The notes under the pieces: generated by a model
What the model was told of the DNA's origin: nothing
Database searches by the model: none
The model's input: only the letters and a program-made list of their open reading frames with translations
NCBI RefSeq assembly: GCF_001051235.1
Contig: NZ_CBTJ020000025.1
Coordinates: 1-64,000 of the forward strand
Direction: 5' to 3'
Source: Candidatus Competibacter denitrificans Run_A_D11
Lineage (GTDB): Bacteria > Pseudomonadota > Gammaproteobacteria > Competibacterales > Competibacteraceae
DNA: 64,000 bases
Translations under genes and position numbers: made by a program
Shown: positions 27,500-39,020 of the stretch, piece after piece
How positions within the stretch are numbered: the stretch's first letter is position 1
Layout: each line of letters begins with the position of its first letter

Positions 27500-28377
27500 T
27501 GGCTTCCTCGCTCTTGTCGCTATCGCGTAATGCCTTGCTGGGCACGCTGATCGGCGTCGTCGCAGTGCTTGCGATGTCTCTGTTTACGGTGGATGAAACC
27601 CAGACCGCCATCCGGTTCCAACTGGGTGAGATCGTTCAAGACAACTATCCGCCAGGTTTGCATTGGAAATGGCCGCTCATCAACAACGTCCGCAAATTTG
27701 ATCGGCGATTGCAGACACTGGATACCGAACCAGAACGGTTTTTAACGGCGGAAAAGAAAAACGTCATTGTGGATTCGTTCGCCATGTGGCGGATCGAAGA
27801 TGTGCGGTTGTTTTACACGACCGTCGGTGGCGATGCCGCCCAAGCCAATGTGCGCCTGGATCAAATCGTTAAAGACAGCCTGCGCAGCGAATTTAGCAAG
27901 CGGACGATCCAGGAAGTAGTTTCGGGTGATCGGGATCAGATCATGGAGACGCTCAGCCGGTTGCTGCGGGAGCAAGCGACCCAACTGGGGATTGCCGCAG
28001 TCGATGTGCGGATCAAGCGAATCGATCTGCCGGCGGATGTCAGCAGCTCGGTATTCAGCCGCATGAAAGCCGAGCGGTTGCGGGTCGCCAAGGACTTCCG
28101 CTCTCGGGGTGGCGAGGCGGCTGAACGCATCCGCGCCGATGCCGACCGGCAAAGCACGGTGGTGTTGGCAGAAGCGTACCGTGATGCCGAGCGTCAGCGC
28201 GGTGAGGGCGATGCGCAAGCGGCCGACACGTATGCCCAAACGTATGGTAAGGACCAGGATTTTTATAGTTTCTATCGCAGTTTGACGGCCTATCGGCAGA
28301 GTTTCGCCAATAAAGATGACATCCTGGTGTTGCAGCCGGATTCCCAGTTCTTGCGCTATTTCAACAAAGCGCAATGA
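27499..28377 (+). CDS. hflC: FtsH protease modulator HflC
   Basis: Partner of HflK. 292 residues: an N-terminal membrane anchor (NALLGTLIGVVAVLAMSLFTV), the SPFH domain (ETQTAIRFQLGEIV) and a helical C-terminus with RSRGGEAAERIRADADRQ, ending in QPDSQFLRYFNKAQ as usual. Its ATG shares a base with the hflK stop codon (TGATG). The yjeT-like gene follows. Confidence 0.96.
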   Translation: MASSLLSLSRNALLGTLIGVVAVLAMSLFTVDETQTAIRFQLGEIVQDNYPPGLHWKWPLINNVRKFDRRLQTLDTEPERFLTAEKKNVIVDSFAMWRIEDVRLFYTTVGGDAAQANVRLDQIVKDSLRSEFSKRTIQEVVSGDRDQIMETLSRLLREQATQLGIAAVDVRIKRIDLPADVSSSVFSRMKAERLRVAKDFRSRGGEAAERIRADADRQSTVVLAEAYRDAERQRGEGDAQAADTYAQTYGKDQDFYSFYRSLTAYRQSFANKDDILVLQPDSQFLRYFNKAQ

Positions 28378-28434
28378 TCTTAGCGATGCGCTGTACTGTG
28401 GGCTGCCATCGGCCAGCAGGGGTCGGCCTTTGCC

Positions 28435-28620
28435 ATGTGGGATGACTTGCTGGCGGCCTTCGGTTTGATGTTGGTACTTGAAGGAATTTTGCCCTTTTTG
28501 AACCCGCGCGCCTCGCGCCAGAGCCTCTTGCGAATAACCCAGTTGGAGGATCGTCTACTGCGGTTGATTGGCTTAGGCAGCATGATACTGGGGTTGATGG
28601 TGCTGTATTTTTTTCGCTGA
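28435..28620 (+). CDS. yjeT: DUF2065 family protein (YjeT-like)
   Basis: 61-residue membrane protein with two helices (DLLAAFGLMLVLEGILPFL and LIGLGSMILGLMVLYFF) separated by a short polar loop with NPRA. Family and position after hflC match YjeT of E. coli. The function is unknown. Confidence 0.88.
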   Translation: MWDDLLAAFGLMLVLEGILPFLNPRASRQSLLRITQLEDRLLRLIGLGSMILGLMVLYFFR

Positions 28621-28671
28621 AGTCGATGCGTCGCCTTTATTCACCCTTACCGAATCTATCATCGGCCCGCC

Positions 28672-31202
<2,531 letters not shown>

Positions 31203-31216
31203 AATCCGCCAAAACA

Positions 31217-31242
31217 AAAGGCCCGGCGTTAACCGGGCCTTT
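31217..31242. terminator. Bidirectional intrinsic terminator, purA / tRNA-Leu
   Basis: AAAGGCCCGG (31217-31226) and CCGGGCCTTT (31233-31242) form a perfect 10-bp stem with a six-base loop. It lies 15 bases after the purA stop codon and 10 bases beyond the tRNA 3' end on the other strand. The T-rich continuation (TTTTGTTTT) is on the minus strand, so it ends the tRNA transcript best but can also stop purA. Confidence 0.85.
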
Positions 31243-31252
31243 CGATAAAATC

Positions 31253-31339
31253 TGGTGCCGAAGAGAGGACTTGAACCTCCACTGGGTTACCCCAACTAAG
31301 ACCTGAACCTAGCGCGTCTACCAATTCCGCCACTTCGGC
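31253..31339 (-). tRNA. tRNA-Leu(CAG)
   Basis: 87 nucleotides with CCA encoded. The gene reads GCCGAAGTGGCGGAATTGG at the 5' end, with an anticodon loop TTCAGGT (anticodon CAG), a long class II variable arm and a GGTTCAAGTCC T-loop. The acceptor stem pairs GCCGAAG with CTTCGGC. It lies antisense between purA and rnr, the place where pseudomonads also carry a tRNA-Leu. Confidence 0.97.
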
Positions 31340-31372
31340 TTAAAGTCGCCGGTTCAGCGGCGACGGGAGCGC

Positions 31373-31401
31373 ACTATACGGATTGCCTCTCACGCTGTCA
31401 A
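31373..31401 (-). promoter_or_regulatory. Sigma-70 promoter of tRNA-Leu
   Basis: On the minus strand a perfect -35 TTGACA (31396-31401), a 17-base spacer and -10 TATAGT (31373-31378) are followed by a GC-rich discriminator (GCGCTCCCG), as in stringently controlled stable-RNA promoters. Between start and tRNA lies a 7-bp hairpin (31345-31351 with 31358-31364). Confidence 0.85.
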
Positions 31402-31441
31402 TTTTTCCCTTCCCTCTCTTAACCCGCTACCGATACCTTTA

Positions 31442-33685
31442 ATGACTGCAAAAAAACGTGATGCCTGGCGCCGCATGGACCCCTTTCTCAACCGAGAGCA
31501 AGAGAAATACGGTCGTCCTTCGCCCAGCCGAGAATTTATCCTGCACTATTTGGAAGAGCGGGGAATGCCCCTAACGTTGGGCGAATTGTGCGCTGAGTGG
31601 GGGATCAGTGACAGTTGGGAAGTCGAGGCGCTCTCCCGTCGGTTGCGGGCCATGGAGCGAGACGGCCAATTGATCCGTAACCGTCGCGAAGGCTATGGAT
31701 CGGTTGCCAAGATGAATCTGGTGCCGGGGCGAGTGATCGGTCATCCAGAAGGGCATGGTTTTTTGATCCCTGACGCCGGCGGCGACAATCTGTTCCTCTC
31801 ACCCCGCCAGATGCGCAAACTGCTGCACGGCGACCGGGCAGTGGCGCGAGTGATCGGGGTCGATTACCGGGGTCGGCGTGAAGGTGCCGTCGTAGAAGTG
31901 CTAGAGCGCAACACCGAAATAGTGGTTGGGCGCTTTTGCGAGGAGCGCGGGGCGTTCTTCATCGTTCCCGACAACAAACGGATCAATCAGGACATCATGG
32001 TACCGGCGGATGGACGTGGTGAGGCCCGCGCCGGCCAAATCGTCATCGCCGAGTTGATCGAACAGCCCAGCTCGCAAAGTCGCCCGCTCGGCCGGATCAA
32101 GGAAGTGCTGGGCGAACACATGGCGCCGGGCATGGAAGTACGCATCGCCATCGCCAGCCACGGTATCCCGATAGACTGGCCAGATGCGGTGTTGGCGGAG
32201 GTGAGCCATTACGGCGATACAGTGCCGGACGATGCCAGGCAAGGCCGTTGGGATCTGCGTGAGATCCCATTGGTGACCATCGATGGCATCACCGCCCGCG
32301 ATTTCGACGATGCCGTGTACTGCGAACAGCGTGGGGCCAACTGGCGTTTGCTGGTGGCCATCGCCGATGTGTCGTGGTATGTGCAGCCCGGTACGGCATT
32401 GGATCAAGAGGCCCGCAAGCGCGGCAATTCGGTGTATTTCCCGGATCGCGCCATCCCGATGTTGCCGGAGGTGCTTTCCAACGGTCTGTGCTCACTCAAT
32501 CCCGCTGTGGATCGCTTGTGCATGGTCTGCGAGATGGCTTTTAACGCCGAAGGTCGCATGATTCGCTCACGCTTCGCCGAAGCGGTGATGCGCTCACAGG
32601 CCCGGTTGACCTACGATACCGCTGCGGCCATCGTTGCCGACCGTGATCCGCATGTCCGCAAGGAATACGCCGCCCTAGTGCCGCATTTGGACCGCCTACA
32701 GACGCTGTATCAGGTGCTAAAGGCAGCACGCGAACAGCGCGGCGCGATGGATTTCGACACCCAGGAGACGGTGATTGAGTATGGCGCGGATCGCAAAATT
32801 GAGCGAATCTTGCCGACTGAGCGCAATGACGCCCATCGTCTCATTGAAGAGTGCATGATTGCCGCGAATGTGGCGGCGGCGCGTTTTTTACAGCGCAACA
32901 AGATACCAGGTCTTTACCGGATTCATGAGGGACCTACCGAGGAGCGCTTGAAAAAACTGCGGGCTTTTCTCGGTGAGTTGGGTTTGGGGCTGAGCGGGGG
33001 TGAGAAGCCGACACCACGCGATTACACTCGAGTTTTGGAAGGTGTTAAGGGCCGAGCAGACGCCCATCTGATTCAGACCGTCATGCTGCGCTCGCTGGCT
33101 CAGGCGACTTATAGTCCTGCGAACGCCGGTCATTTCGGGTTGGCGCTGGAAGCGTATGCGCATTTCACTTCGCCGATCCGCCGCTATCCCGATTTGCAGG
33201 TGCATCGTGCCATTCGTCATATCCTCAATGGCGGTAAGGCGGCTGATTTTCCCTACACTCAAGCGGATTTGCTTGGCTTGGGCGAGCATTGCTCAATGAC
33301 CGAGCGGCGGGCCGATGAAGCAACGCGCGATGCGGTGGAATGGCTCAAGTGCGAGTTTATGCTGGATAAGATCGGTCAGGTTTACGATGGCGTTATCACC
33401 GGCGTAACCGGGTTTGGCTTGTTCGTCGAACTGAGCGGGGTCTACGTTGAAGGGCTAATCCATGTGACCGCCTTGCGCAATGACTACTACCAATTCGATC
33501 CGGTCGGCCAGCGCTTGCGCGGCGACCGCTCCGGGCAAATTTACCGTCTGGGTGATAGTTTACGGGTGCGGGTGGTGCGGGTGGATTTGGATGAGCGCAA
33601 GATCGATTTTGAATTGATTGAGAGCGGGCGCCGCGATGAAAAACCGCGATCTCCGCGGAGTCGCGGCCCACGCAAAAAGGGTTGA
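31442..33685 (+). CDS. rnr: Ribonuclease R
   Basis: 3'-5' exoribonuclease that degrades structured RNA. The 747-residue protein has an N-terminal helix-turn-helix (about 20-80), cold-shock OB domains, the RNB catalytic domain (TARDFDDAVYCEQ near residue 283 with the Mg-binding Asp residues) and a C-terminal S1 domain (about 640-725, GVITGVTGFGLFVEL). The basic tail is short (RSPRSRGPRKKG). rlmB starts 5 bp after the stop codon. Confidence 0.96.
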   Translation: MTAKKRDAWRRMDPFLNREQEKYGRPSPSREFILHYLEERGMPLTLGELCAEWGISDSWEVEALSRRLRAMERDGQLIRNRREGYGSVAKMNLVPGRVIGHPEGHGFLIPDAGGDNLFLSPRQMRKLLHGDRAVARVIGVDYRGRREGAVVEVLERNTEIVVGRFCEERGAFFIVPDNKRINQDIMVPADGRGEARAGQIVIAELIEQPSSQSRPLGRIKEVLGEHMAPGMEVRIAIASHGIPIDWPDAVLAEVSHYGDTVPDDARQGRWDLREIPLVTIDGITARDFDDAVYCEQRGANWRLLVAIADVSWYVQPGTALDQEARKRGNSVYFPDRAIPMLPEVLSNGLCSLNPAVDRLCMVCEMAFNAEGRMIRSRFAEAVMRSQARLTYDTAAAIVADRDPHVRKEYAALVPHLDRLQTLYQVLKAAREQRGAMDFDTQETVIEYGADRKIERILPTERNDAHRLIEECMIAANVAAARFLQRNKIPGLYRIHEGPTEERLKKLRAFLGELGLGLSGGEKPTPRDYTRVLEGVKGRADAHLIQTVMLRSLAQATYSPANAGHFGLALEAYAHFTSPIRRYPDLQVHRAIRHILNGGKAADFPYTQADLLGLGEHCSMTERRADEATRDAVEWLKCEFMLDKIGQVYDGVITGVTGFGLFVELSGVYVEGLIHVTALRNDYYQFDPVGQRLRGDRSGQIYRLGDSLRVRVVRVDLDERKIDFELIESGRRDEKPRSPRSRGPRKKG

Positions 33686-33690
33686 ATACA

Positions 33691-34443
33691 GTGCTGGAGG
33701 AATCGATCCACGGCATCCATGCAGTGGCGGCGGCGTTGAAGTACGAGCCAGAACAGTTAAGCGGGGTGTGGGTAGAGCGGCAACGACGGGATGGGCGCTT
33801 GCAGACGTTGCTGGAGCAGGCGATGGGCCTTGGTATAGCGGTCCATTACACCGAACGATCCGAGTTGGATCGACTGAGCGGTGGGGCGCGACATCAGGGC
33901 ATTGTGGCCCGCTTGGCCGGGCGCCGGCCTGCGCTGACTGAGGACGATTTAGCGGATTTGCTGGCGGGAGTGGCCGGATCGGCTTTGTTACTGGTGTTGG
34001 ACGGGGTGCAGGACCCACACAATCTGGGCGCATGTTTGCGTAGCGCGGCAGCGGCGGGCGCCCATGCTGTGCTTGTTCCCGCTGATCGGGCGGTGGGTTT
34101 GAACGCGACGGTCCGCAAGGTTGCGTGCGGTGCGGCGGACATCGTGCCATTCGTGCAAGTGGTCAATTTGGCACGGGTACTGCGCGATTTACGCGAGCGG
34201 GGCATTTGGGTGATTGGTGCAGCGGGAGAAGCGGAAACCAGTCTTTACACGGTCGATTTCACGGTGCCGACCGCCATTGTGTTGGGCGCCGAAGAAAAAG
34301 GGCTGCGCCGTCTGACCCGCGAACTGTGTGATCACCTGGTCCAGATTCCGATGGCGGCCGGTGGCATCAAGAGTTTGAATGTATCGGTGGCGGCAGGAAT
34401 ATTTCTGTTCGAGGCGCGGCGGCAGCGGGCGTTTAGCGCCTGA
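33691..34443 (+). CDS. rlmB: 23S rRNA (guanosine(2251)-2'-O)-methyltransferase
   Basis: SpoU-family knotted methyltransferase for G2251 of 23S rRNA. 250 residues with the N-terminal substrate-binding domain (GIHAVAAAL) and SpoU motifs NLGACLRSAAAAGAH, LGAEEKGLRRL and IPMAAGGIKSLNVSVAAGI. GTG at 33691 is chosen, with AAAAAGGG ending nine bases upstream; TTG at 33682 overlaps the rnr stop codon. The last 11 bases overlap the lipocalin gene on the other strand. Confidence 0.95.
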   Translation: MLEESIHGIHAVAAALKYEPEQLSGVWVERQRRDGRLQTLLEQAMGLGIAVHYTERSELDRLSGGARHQGIVARLAGRRPALTEDDLADLLAGVAGSALLLVLDGVQDPHNLGACLRSAAAAGAHAVLVPADRAVGLNATVRKVACGAADIVPFVQVVNLARVLRDLRERGIWVIGAAGEAETSLYTVDFTVPTAIVLGAEEKGLRRLTRELCDHLVQIPMAAGGIKSLNVSVAAGIFLFEARRQRAFSA

Positions 34444-35599
34444 CCGGCTTTTCGTAGCGCGTCATTTCCAAATACCCTTGACCGCCAATTTTTTGATCTC
34501 CGAAACGCCCAGTCACTGCAACAGCACCCTCCCAGTACCGCACCGTTAGCCGCATTTCCTGATCCACGACCTTTGGGGTAATGGTCAAATCCAAGCTTTC
34601 GGCCGGCAAACGCAAGCGCCACTGGGCCGGATAACGGTCGCCAGTCCTTGGGCTGACCCACTCGCCCAACGGCTGCAAGTCCATTTCGTTCCAGCTTAGC
34701 GCCCGCGTTTGGCCATCGGCCGTGATTAGCGTTCCCTTGCTGAACGGGTCCGCGCTGCCATCTTTGTGGCGCATCCGATAGAGCATGAGGTCTCGCCCAT
34801 CATCCAGTTGCAGGGCGAACCAGTCCCAGCCACTTTGCTCCGGCCCCAGGGCACTGGTACTCCATTCACGGTCCAGCCAACTGGTGCCGGTGACTTGGAA
34901 GGTCTTTTCGGCGACCTGAACCGTGCCTTGGGCGGATAGACGGGTATAAGAGTAGTAATAAGAGGCATTGCCCGGTTCGGCGCTTTTTTGGCTTAAACCT
35001 CGGTCACCTTGCAGTACGATAGGTTTGGTGGTGTTGAGTATTAGATCAAGCGCTATAGAGTCTTGCTGGGCGCGAACTCGCAGTGGAAAGGCGCCGGTTT
35101 CAGTTCCAGTCAAGGCCCAGTCATCTAGCCAGACTCGAAACGGTGTGGCTTGCACTCCCGCCAGACCCACCGCGCCGCGACTGAATCGCTCGAAGGCATG
35201 ATGCTGTGCGCCTGCGACATCGGTGAGTGCGAAATGGCCCATGTAGACCTGATTCGTCCGCCAAACTGAATCGCTGACCGGTGGCTGTGGTGCGAGAGCG
35301 ATGCGAAACAGGGTTAGTTGATAACCGAATTGCCGTCCAGTGGGATCGGCTAGATTGCCGGTGACATACCACCATTCGTTACGGAAGGTGGGGTGTGAGC
35401 CATGATCGGCTGGAAACGCGAAGGGGCGCGGCGCATAAGCGCGCTCGTAGCCGGTTATCTCGGTGTTACCACCCAGGGCCGATCCAACCGTCATCCCGGC
35501 GGTTAAGTGGGCTGGGCTGGGTCGAAACAACTGGTTGGCGACACTAATCAGCAAAGCCACCCCGAGCAAGCCGACCAACCATCCATAAAGTCGGCGCAT
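34433..35599 (-). CDS. Lipocalin-like (AttH/CrtC-type) membrane-anchored protein
   Basis: 388 residues with an N-terminal signal-anchor (WLVGLLGVALLISVANQLF) and a duplicated lipocalin-like fold of the AttH/carotenoid-hydratase-like family (HPTFRNEWWYVTGNLADPTGR, later WLDREWSTSALGPEQSGWDWF). In the SEED nomenclature this is the AttH part of the AttEFGH ABC system; its ligand is unknown. It abuts the permease gene (stop codon at 35600) and overlaps the rlmB 3' end by 11 bp. Periplasmic location is inferred from the N-terminus. Confidence 0.85.
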   Translation of the reverse strand: MRRLYGWLVGLLGVALLISVANQLFRPSPAHLTAGMTVGSALGGNTEITGYERAYAPRPFAFPADHGSHPTFRNEWWYVTGNLADPTGRQFGYQLTLFRIALAPQPPVSDSVWRTNQVYMGHFALTDVAGAQHHAFERFSRGAVGLAGVQATPFRVWLDDWALTGTETGAFPLRVRAQQDSIALDLILNTTKPIVLQGDRGLSQKSAEPGNASYYYSYTRLSAQGTVQVAEKTFQVTGTSWLDREWSTSALGPEQSGWDWFALQLDDGRDLMLYRMRHKDGSADPFSKGTLITADGQTRALSWNEMDLQPLGEWVSPRTGDRYPAQWRLRLPAESLDLTITPKVVDQEMRLTVRYWEGAVAVTGRFGDQKIGGQGYLEMTRYEKPVRR

Positions 35600-38104
35600 T
35601 TATTCGGCTCGCAGCGCGTCGGCCGGTCGGGTGCGAGCCATGCGCCAGATGGGATAAAGCCCTGCCAGCAGGGCCGCGATGATCGCCAGTGCGAGTGTTT
35701 CCAGGAGCAGCCAGGGATCGACATGGTAGGGTAGAGTCCAACCGAAGGCCCGCCGGTTGATCACGAAAATCAGCACAGCCGCGAGCAGCAATCCGACTGG
35801 AAAAGCCAGCAAGCCTGCCACGGCGCCCATAAAGCCCGTCTGCAACGATACCAAGAAGCCGATCTCGCGCGGAGTCATGCCGGTGGCGCGCAACACGGCG
35901 AATTCTCTTGCACGCTCCAGTTGCAAAGCCGATAGCGCGCTCAGCACCCCGACCACCGCTACCAGAATCGCCAGTAGGCGCAAGACATTGGTAATCGTGA
36001 AGGTGCGGTCGAAGATTTCCAGCGTCCTAGCCTGAATATCCCGATTCGGCCGAATCATCAGCGGCTGAAGGGTGCCTAGCCGCTCCTGCAAGCGTTCGCG
36101 CAACGTCGCCAGGTTTTCTCCCACGACCGCAAATACGGCTGCCGAGCCGATATCAGCATCGTGCCAGTACCGTTCATAACTGGAGCGCTGGATCAAAATA
36201 CGGCCGTGTTCGGAGCCATAGTCCAGGTAGATCCCCGCAATGGCGAATTCATGCAAGCCATCAGCCGTCATCAAGGGTAGAGAATTGCCCACATTAAGCC
36301 GCTGGCGGTAGGCGAGGGGTTCGCTGATTAACACCGACTCGCCAGTTTGGAAGGCGTGCCAAGCTGTGGCTGGATCGCCAGCGATCAGGCGATAACCGGC
36401 TTGCGCCGCCGGGGCAAGTTCTGCGGCGATCAGTTGGATTGGGCGACCGCCGAGTTCAGCGCTGGCGCGTCGGTAGGTGGAAACCGTCGCCACACCCGGC
36501 GTAGTCCGCAAAGCAGCCAGCGTTACCGCTTGTAATACCTCAGCGTTGTTGCCGCCCTCGGTGCCCGTTGGCGCGAGGTATAAATCCGCACTAAGCAAGT
36601 CTTTGATCCAGATCGCCACGCCACCGCGAAAGCTATCCACCATCACGCCAACCCCGACCGTGGTGGCGAATGCCACCATCAATGCGGCCACGGCGATACC
36701 GGTGCGGCTGAGATGACGGGCAACGTCCCGGTTGGCCATCCGGGTTAATAGATTCAATCGGTCCACGAGCGATTGATTGATGCGGACAACATAAACCACA
36801 GTAGGTGGGGTCAGCAGGGCACAACCGAAAATCAGCAAAAACAAGCCGATGAAACCGGACACCAGTGAATCTGAAAGAGTCAAGATCAAGCTACCACCGC
36901 CCAGGCTCGTGAATCCGGCCAGCGCCAACCGAGGCACCGCAGCCTGCCAGCGGGTTTCCAAGTACGAACGGCTTAATGCTGCGCCAGGCGGTGCATTCGC
37001 TGCTTCCCGCGCCGGTAACCAAGCCGCTGCCAAGGTTGCTGAGATGCCCAGCGCTGCGCCCTTGAGCAATGACCACGGATCGATTAAGAACTCACGGACG
37101 CTCACGGTGTAATACAAATCATTGATGGTGCGGGTGACGAGGTTTACCAGTCCCGAACCCAGCCACAATCCCAATAAACCACCCAGAAAGACACCGGCTA
37201 AACCGAGCAGTAACGCCTCACCCAGCACACCCACGAACAATTCACCGCGCGTGGCGCCCAGCGCTCGTAGCATCCCCAGCAGGCTGCGCCGCTGTACCAC
37301 CGAGAACGAGGTCGCGTTGTAAATCAAGAAGGTGCCGACCACCAGCGCCAACAGGCTCATTGCTGTTAGGTTCAGCGAAAAAGCGGCGCTTAGATCAGCG
37401 GTTGCCTGATTGCGTCCTTGGGCGTTTTCAAGCCGAAAACCGCCCGGCAGCCAGGCGCGCAACTCGTCGGCAATCCGTGCACCGGCACGGCCATCCGGCA
37501 GGATCAGATCGATATGACTGAGCCGACCTGGCAATCCTAGCAAGACTTGTGCGGTGCTGATATCGGTGATGAGCAGACCTTCCATCTCCGGGCCGTCTAG
37601 GGTGCCAGCGCGTTTTAGCGTGAAGGATTGATTGCCCCGTTGTAAGGTGATTTGCTCGCCCAGGGTGGACGGCATCAATGCGGTATCAGGTTCCTGGATC
37701 AGGGCGCTTAAATTCATGCTACCGTCGCTGGTGTTGGCTGCGGCGGCACGAAATGGCCCTTCGGCGAAAGGGTCGATACCCAGAATTTGCAGTAGTTGAC
37801 CAGGTTGGCCTTTTTGTGGCAGATAGCCGGTCACCACTGGTGCTGCAAGCCGAAATCCACGTTCAACCCGCAAAGCGCGGTAAAGGGTTTCGGGAATGCC
37901 ACTCGAACCACCGACGATCTGATGGGTCGCGTGGCCGGTGATGCGGCCCATGGTGAGATCGAAGCTCCGGCGGGCGCTGGCGTTGGCGAGATCGACGGCC
38001 AAGACGACCGCAACGCCAAGCGCGATACCGAGGATGGATAAACCCAATTGCCAGGGGTGGTGCAGGGGATGGCGGAGCAGCGCTCGCCACAACAAGGGCG
38101 TCAC
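35600..38104 (-). CDS. ABC transporter permease with two FtsX domains
   Basis: 834-residue permease. An N-terminal helix and a MacB-like periplasmic domain precede the first FtsX unit (about 240-370, RRSLLGMLRALGATRGELFVG), a middle membrane segment follows, then a second periplasmic domain and a second FtsX unit at the C-terminus (REFAVLRATGMTPREIGFLV, ending ARTRPADALRAE). It looks like AttF and AttG in one chain. It overlaps the ATPase gene by 4 bp. FtsX-type exporters usually move lipids, lipoproteins or peptides out of the inner membrane. Confidence 0.92.
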   Translation of the reverse strand: MTPLLWRALLRHPLHHPWQLGLSILGIALGVAVVLAVDLANASARRSFDLTMGRITGHATHQIVGGSSGIPETLYRALRVERGFRLAAPVVTGYLPQKGQPGQLLQILGIDPFAEGPFRAAAANTSDGSMNLSALIQEPDTALMPSTLGEQITLQRGNQSFTLKRAGTLDGPEMEGLLITDISTAQVLLGLPGRLSHIDLILPDGRAGARIADELRAWLPGGFRLENAQGRNQATADLSAAFSLNLTAMSLLALVVGTFLIYNATSFSVVQRRSLLGMLRALGATRGELFVGVLGEALLLGLAGVFLGGLLGLWLGSGLVNLVTRTINDLYYTVSVREFLIDPWSLLKGAALGISATLAAAWLPAREAANAPPGAALSRSYLETRWQAAVPRLALAGFTSLGGGSLILTLSDSLVSGFIGLFLLIFGCALLTPPTVVYVVRINQSLVDRLNLLTRMANRDVARHLSRTGIAVAALMVAFATTVGVGVMVDSFRGGVAIWIKDLLSADLYLAPTGTEGGNNAEVLQAVTLAALRTTPGVATVSTYRRASAELGGRPIQLIAAELAPAAQAGYRLIAGDPATAWHAFQTGESVLISEPLAYRQRLNVGNSLPLMTADGLHEFAIAGIYLDYGSEHGRILIQRSSYERYWHDADIGSAAVFAVVGENLATLRERLQERLGTLQPLMIRPNRDIQARTLEIFDRTFTITNVLRLLAILVAVVGVLSALSALQLERAREFAVLRATGMTPREIGFLVSLQTGFMGAVAGLLAFPVGLLLAAVLIFVINRRAFGWTLPYHVDPWLLLETLALAIIAALLAGLYPIWRMARTRPADALRAE

Positions 38105-38802
38105 AACGTAATATCCTGAATCTGGCCGGATTCCAGATAAAGTACCCGGTCGGCCCGCGCCGCGACATCACGGCTGTGCGTGACCATGATGATGGTCGTG
38201 GCTGCCTGGCGGTGCAGGTCCAACAACAGTTCCAAAATGCGCTCACCGGTTGTGGTATCCAGATTTCCTGTCGGTTCATCGGCCAACAAGAGCAGTGGGC
38301 GGTGAATCATGGCGCGGGCAATGGCCAGTCGCTGTTGCTCGCCGCCTGATAGCCGTTCGGGAAAGCTGTCGCGCCGGTCCCTAAGATTGATATAGGCCAA
38401 TAGTTCTGCCGCCCTACAATACTCCACCTCGGCGGTCAGCCCATTAAGCTCGAGCGGCAGCAGCAGATTTTCCTGAACGGTTAAAGTTGGGATAAGATTG
38501 AAAAACTGAAACACAAAACCGATATGGCGGCGCCGGAAGTGCGTGCGCTCGCTCTCGGTCAAAGCCGCCAGCGACCGGTCTTCGATCCAGATGGTCCCGG
38601 CGTCGGGCAAGTCGATACCACCGAGCAAATTAAGGAGCGTGGATTTGCCAGAGCCGGATTGTCCGAGCAAAGCGACAAATTCACCCCGGCCAATATCCAA
38701 ATTCATGCCGTTGAAGATGGTCCGCTTTTTATCTCCTTCAGTATAATCTTTGCTAAGATTACGAATTGAGACAAAAGTGGGTGCCGGAGTTGGGGTTTCC
38801 AT
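38101..38802 (-). CDS. ABC transporter ATP-binding protein (LolD/AttE type)
   Basis: 233-residue ATPase of the MacB/LolD class: Walker A LLGQSGSGKSTLLNLLGG, signature LSGGEQQRLAIARAM, Walker B LLLLADEPTGNLD and H-loop VTHS. It is the first gene of the three-gene export operon, overlapping the permease gene by four bases (ATGA type). Upstream is an AT-rich stretch (TTTAAATTTAAA, near 38825) that may be part of its promoter. Confidence 0.95.
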   Translation of the reverse strand: METPTPAPTFVSIRNLSKDYTEGDKKRTIFNGMNLDIGRGEFVALLGQSGSGKSTLLNLLGGIDLPDAGTIWIEDRSLAALTESERTHFRRRHIGFVFQFFNLIPTLTVQENLLLPLELNGLTAEVEYCRAAELLAYINLRDRRDSFPERLSGGEQQRLAIARAMIHRPLLLLADEPTGNLDTTTGERILELLLDLHRQAATTIIMVTHSRDVAARADRVLYLESGQIQDITL

Positions 38803-39020
38803 CTAAACTCATCAATTAAAAGCTTTAAATTTAAATTAGCTGCTGAGTGGGTTGTCTTTGAGCGACAGTAAGTTCAACCTATTTCTTGAGTTTTGCTACT
38901 GTTAGAGGTCGCGCAACTTCACGTTATGCGGCTGAATGGTTTCATGATTTAGAGTGGGCTGAATAGCGTTTCTGGGATATTTTAAGATCAGATATTTTCA
39001 AAGGCTTTGGGAGTCCTCGT

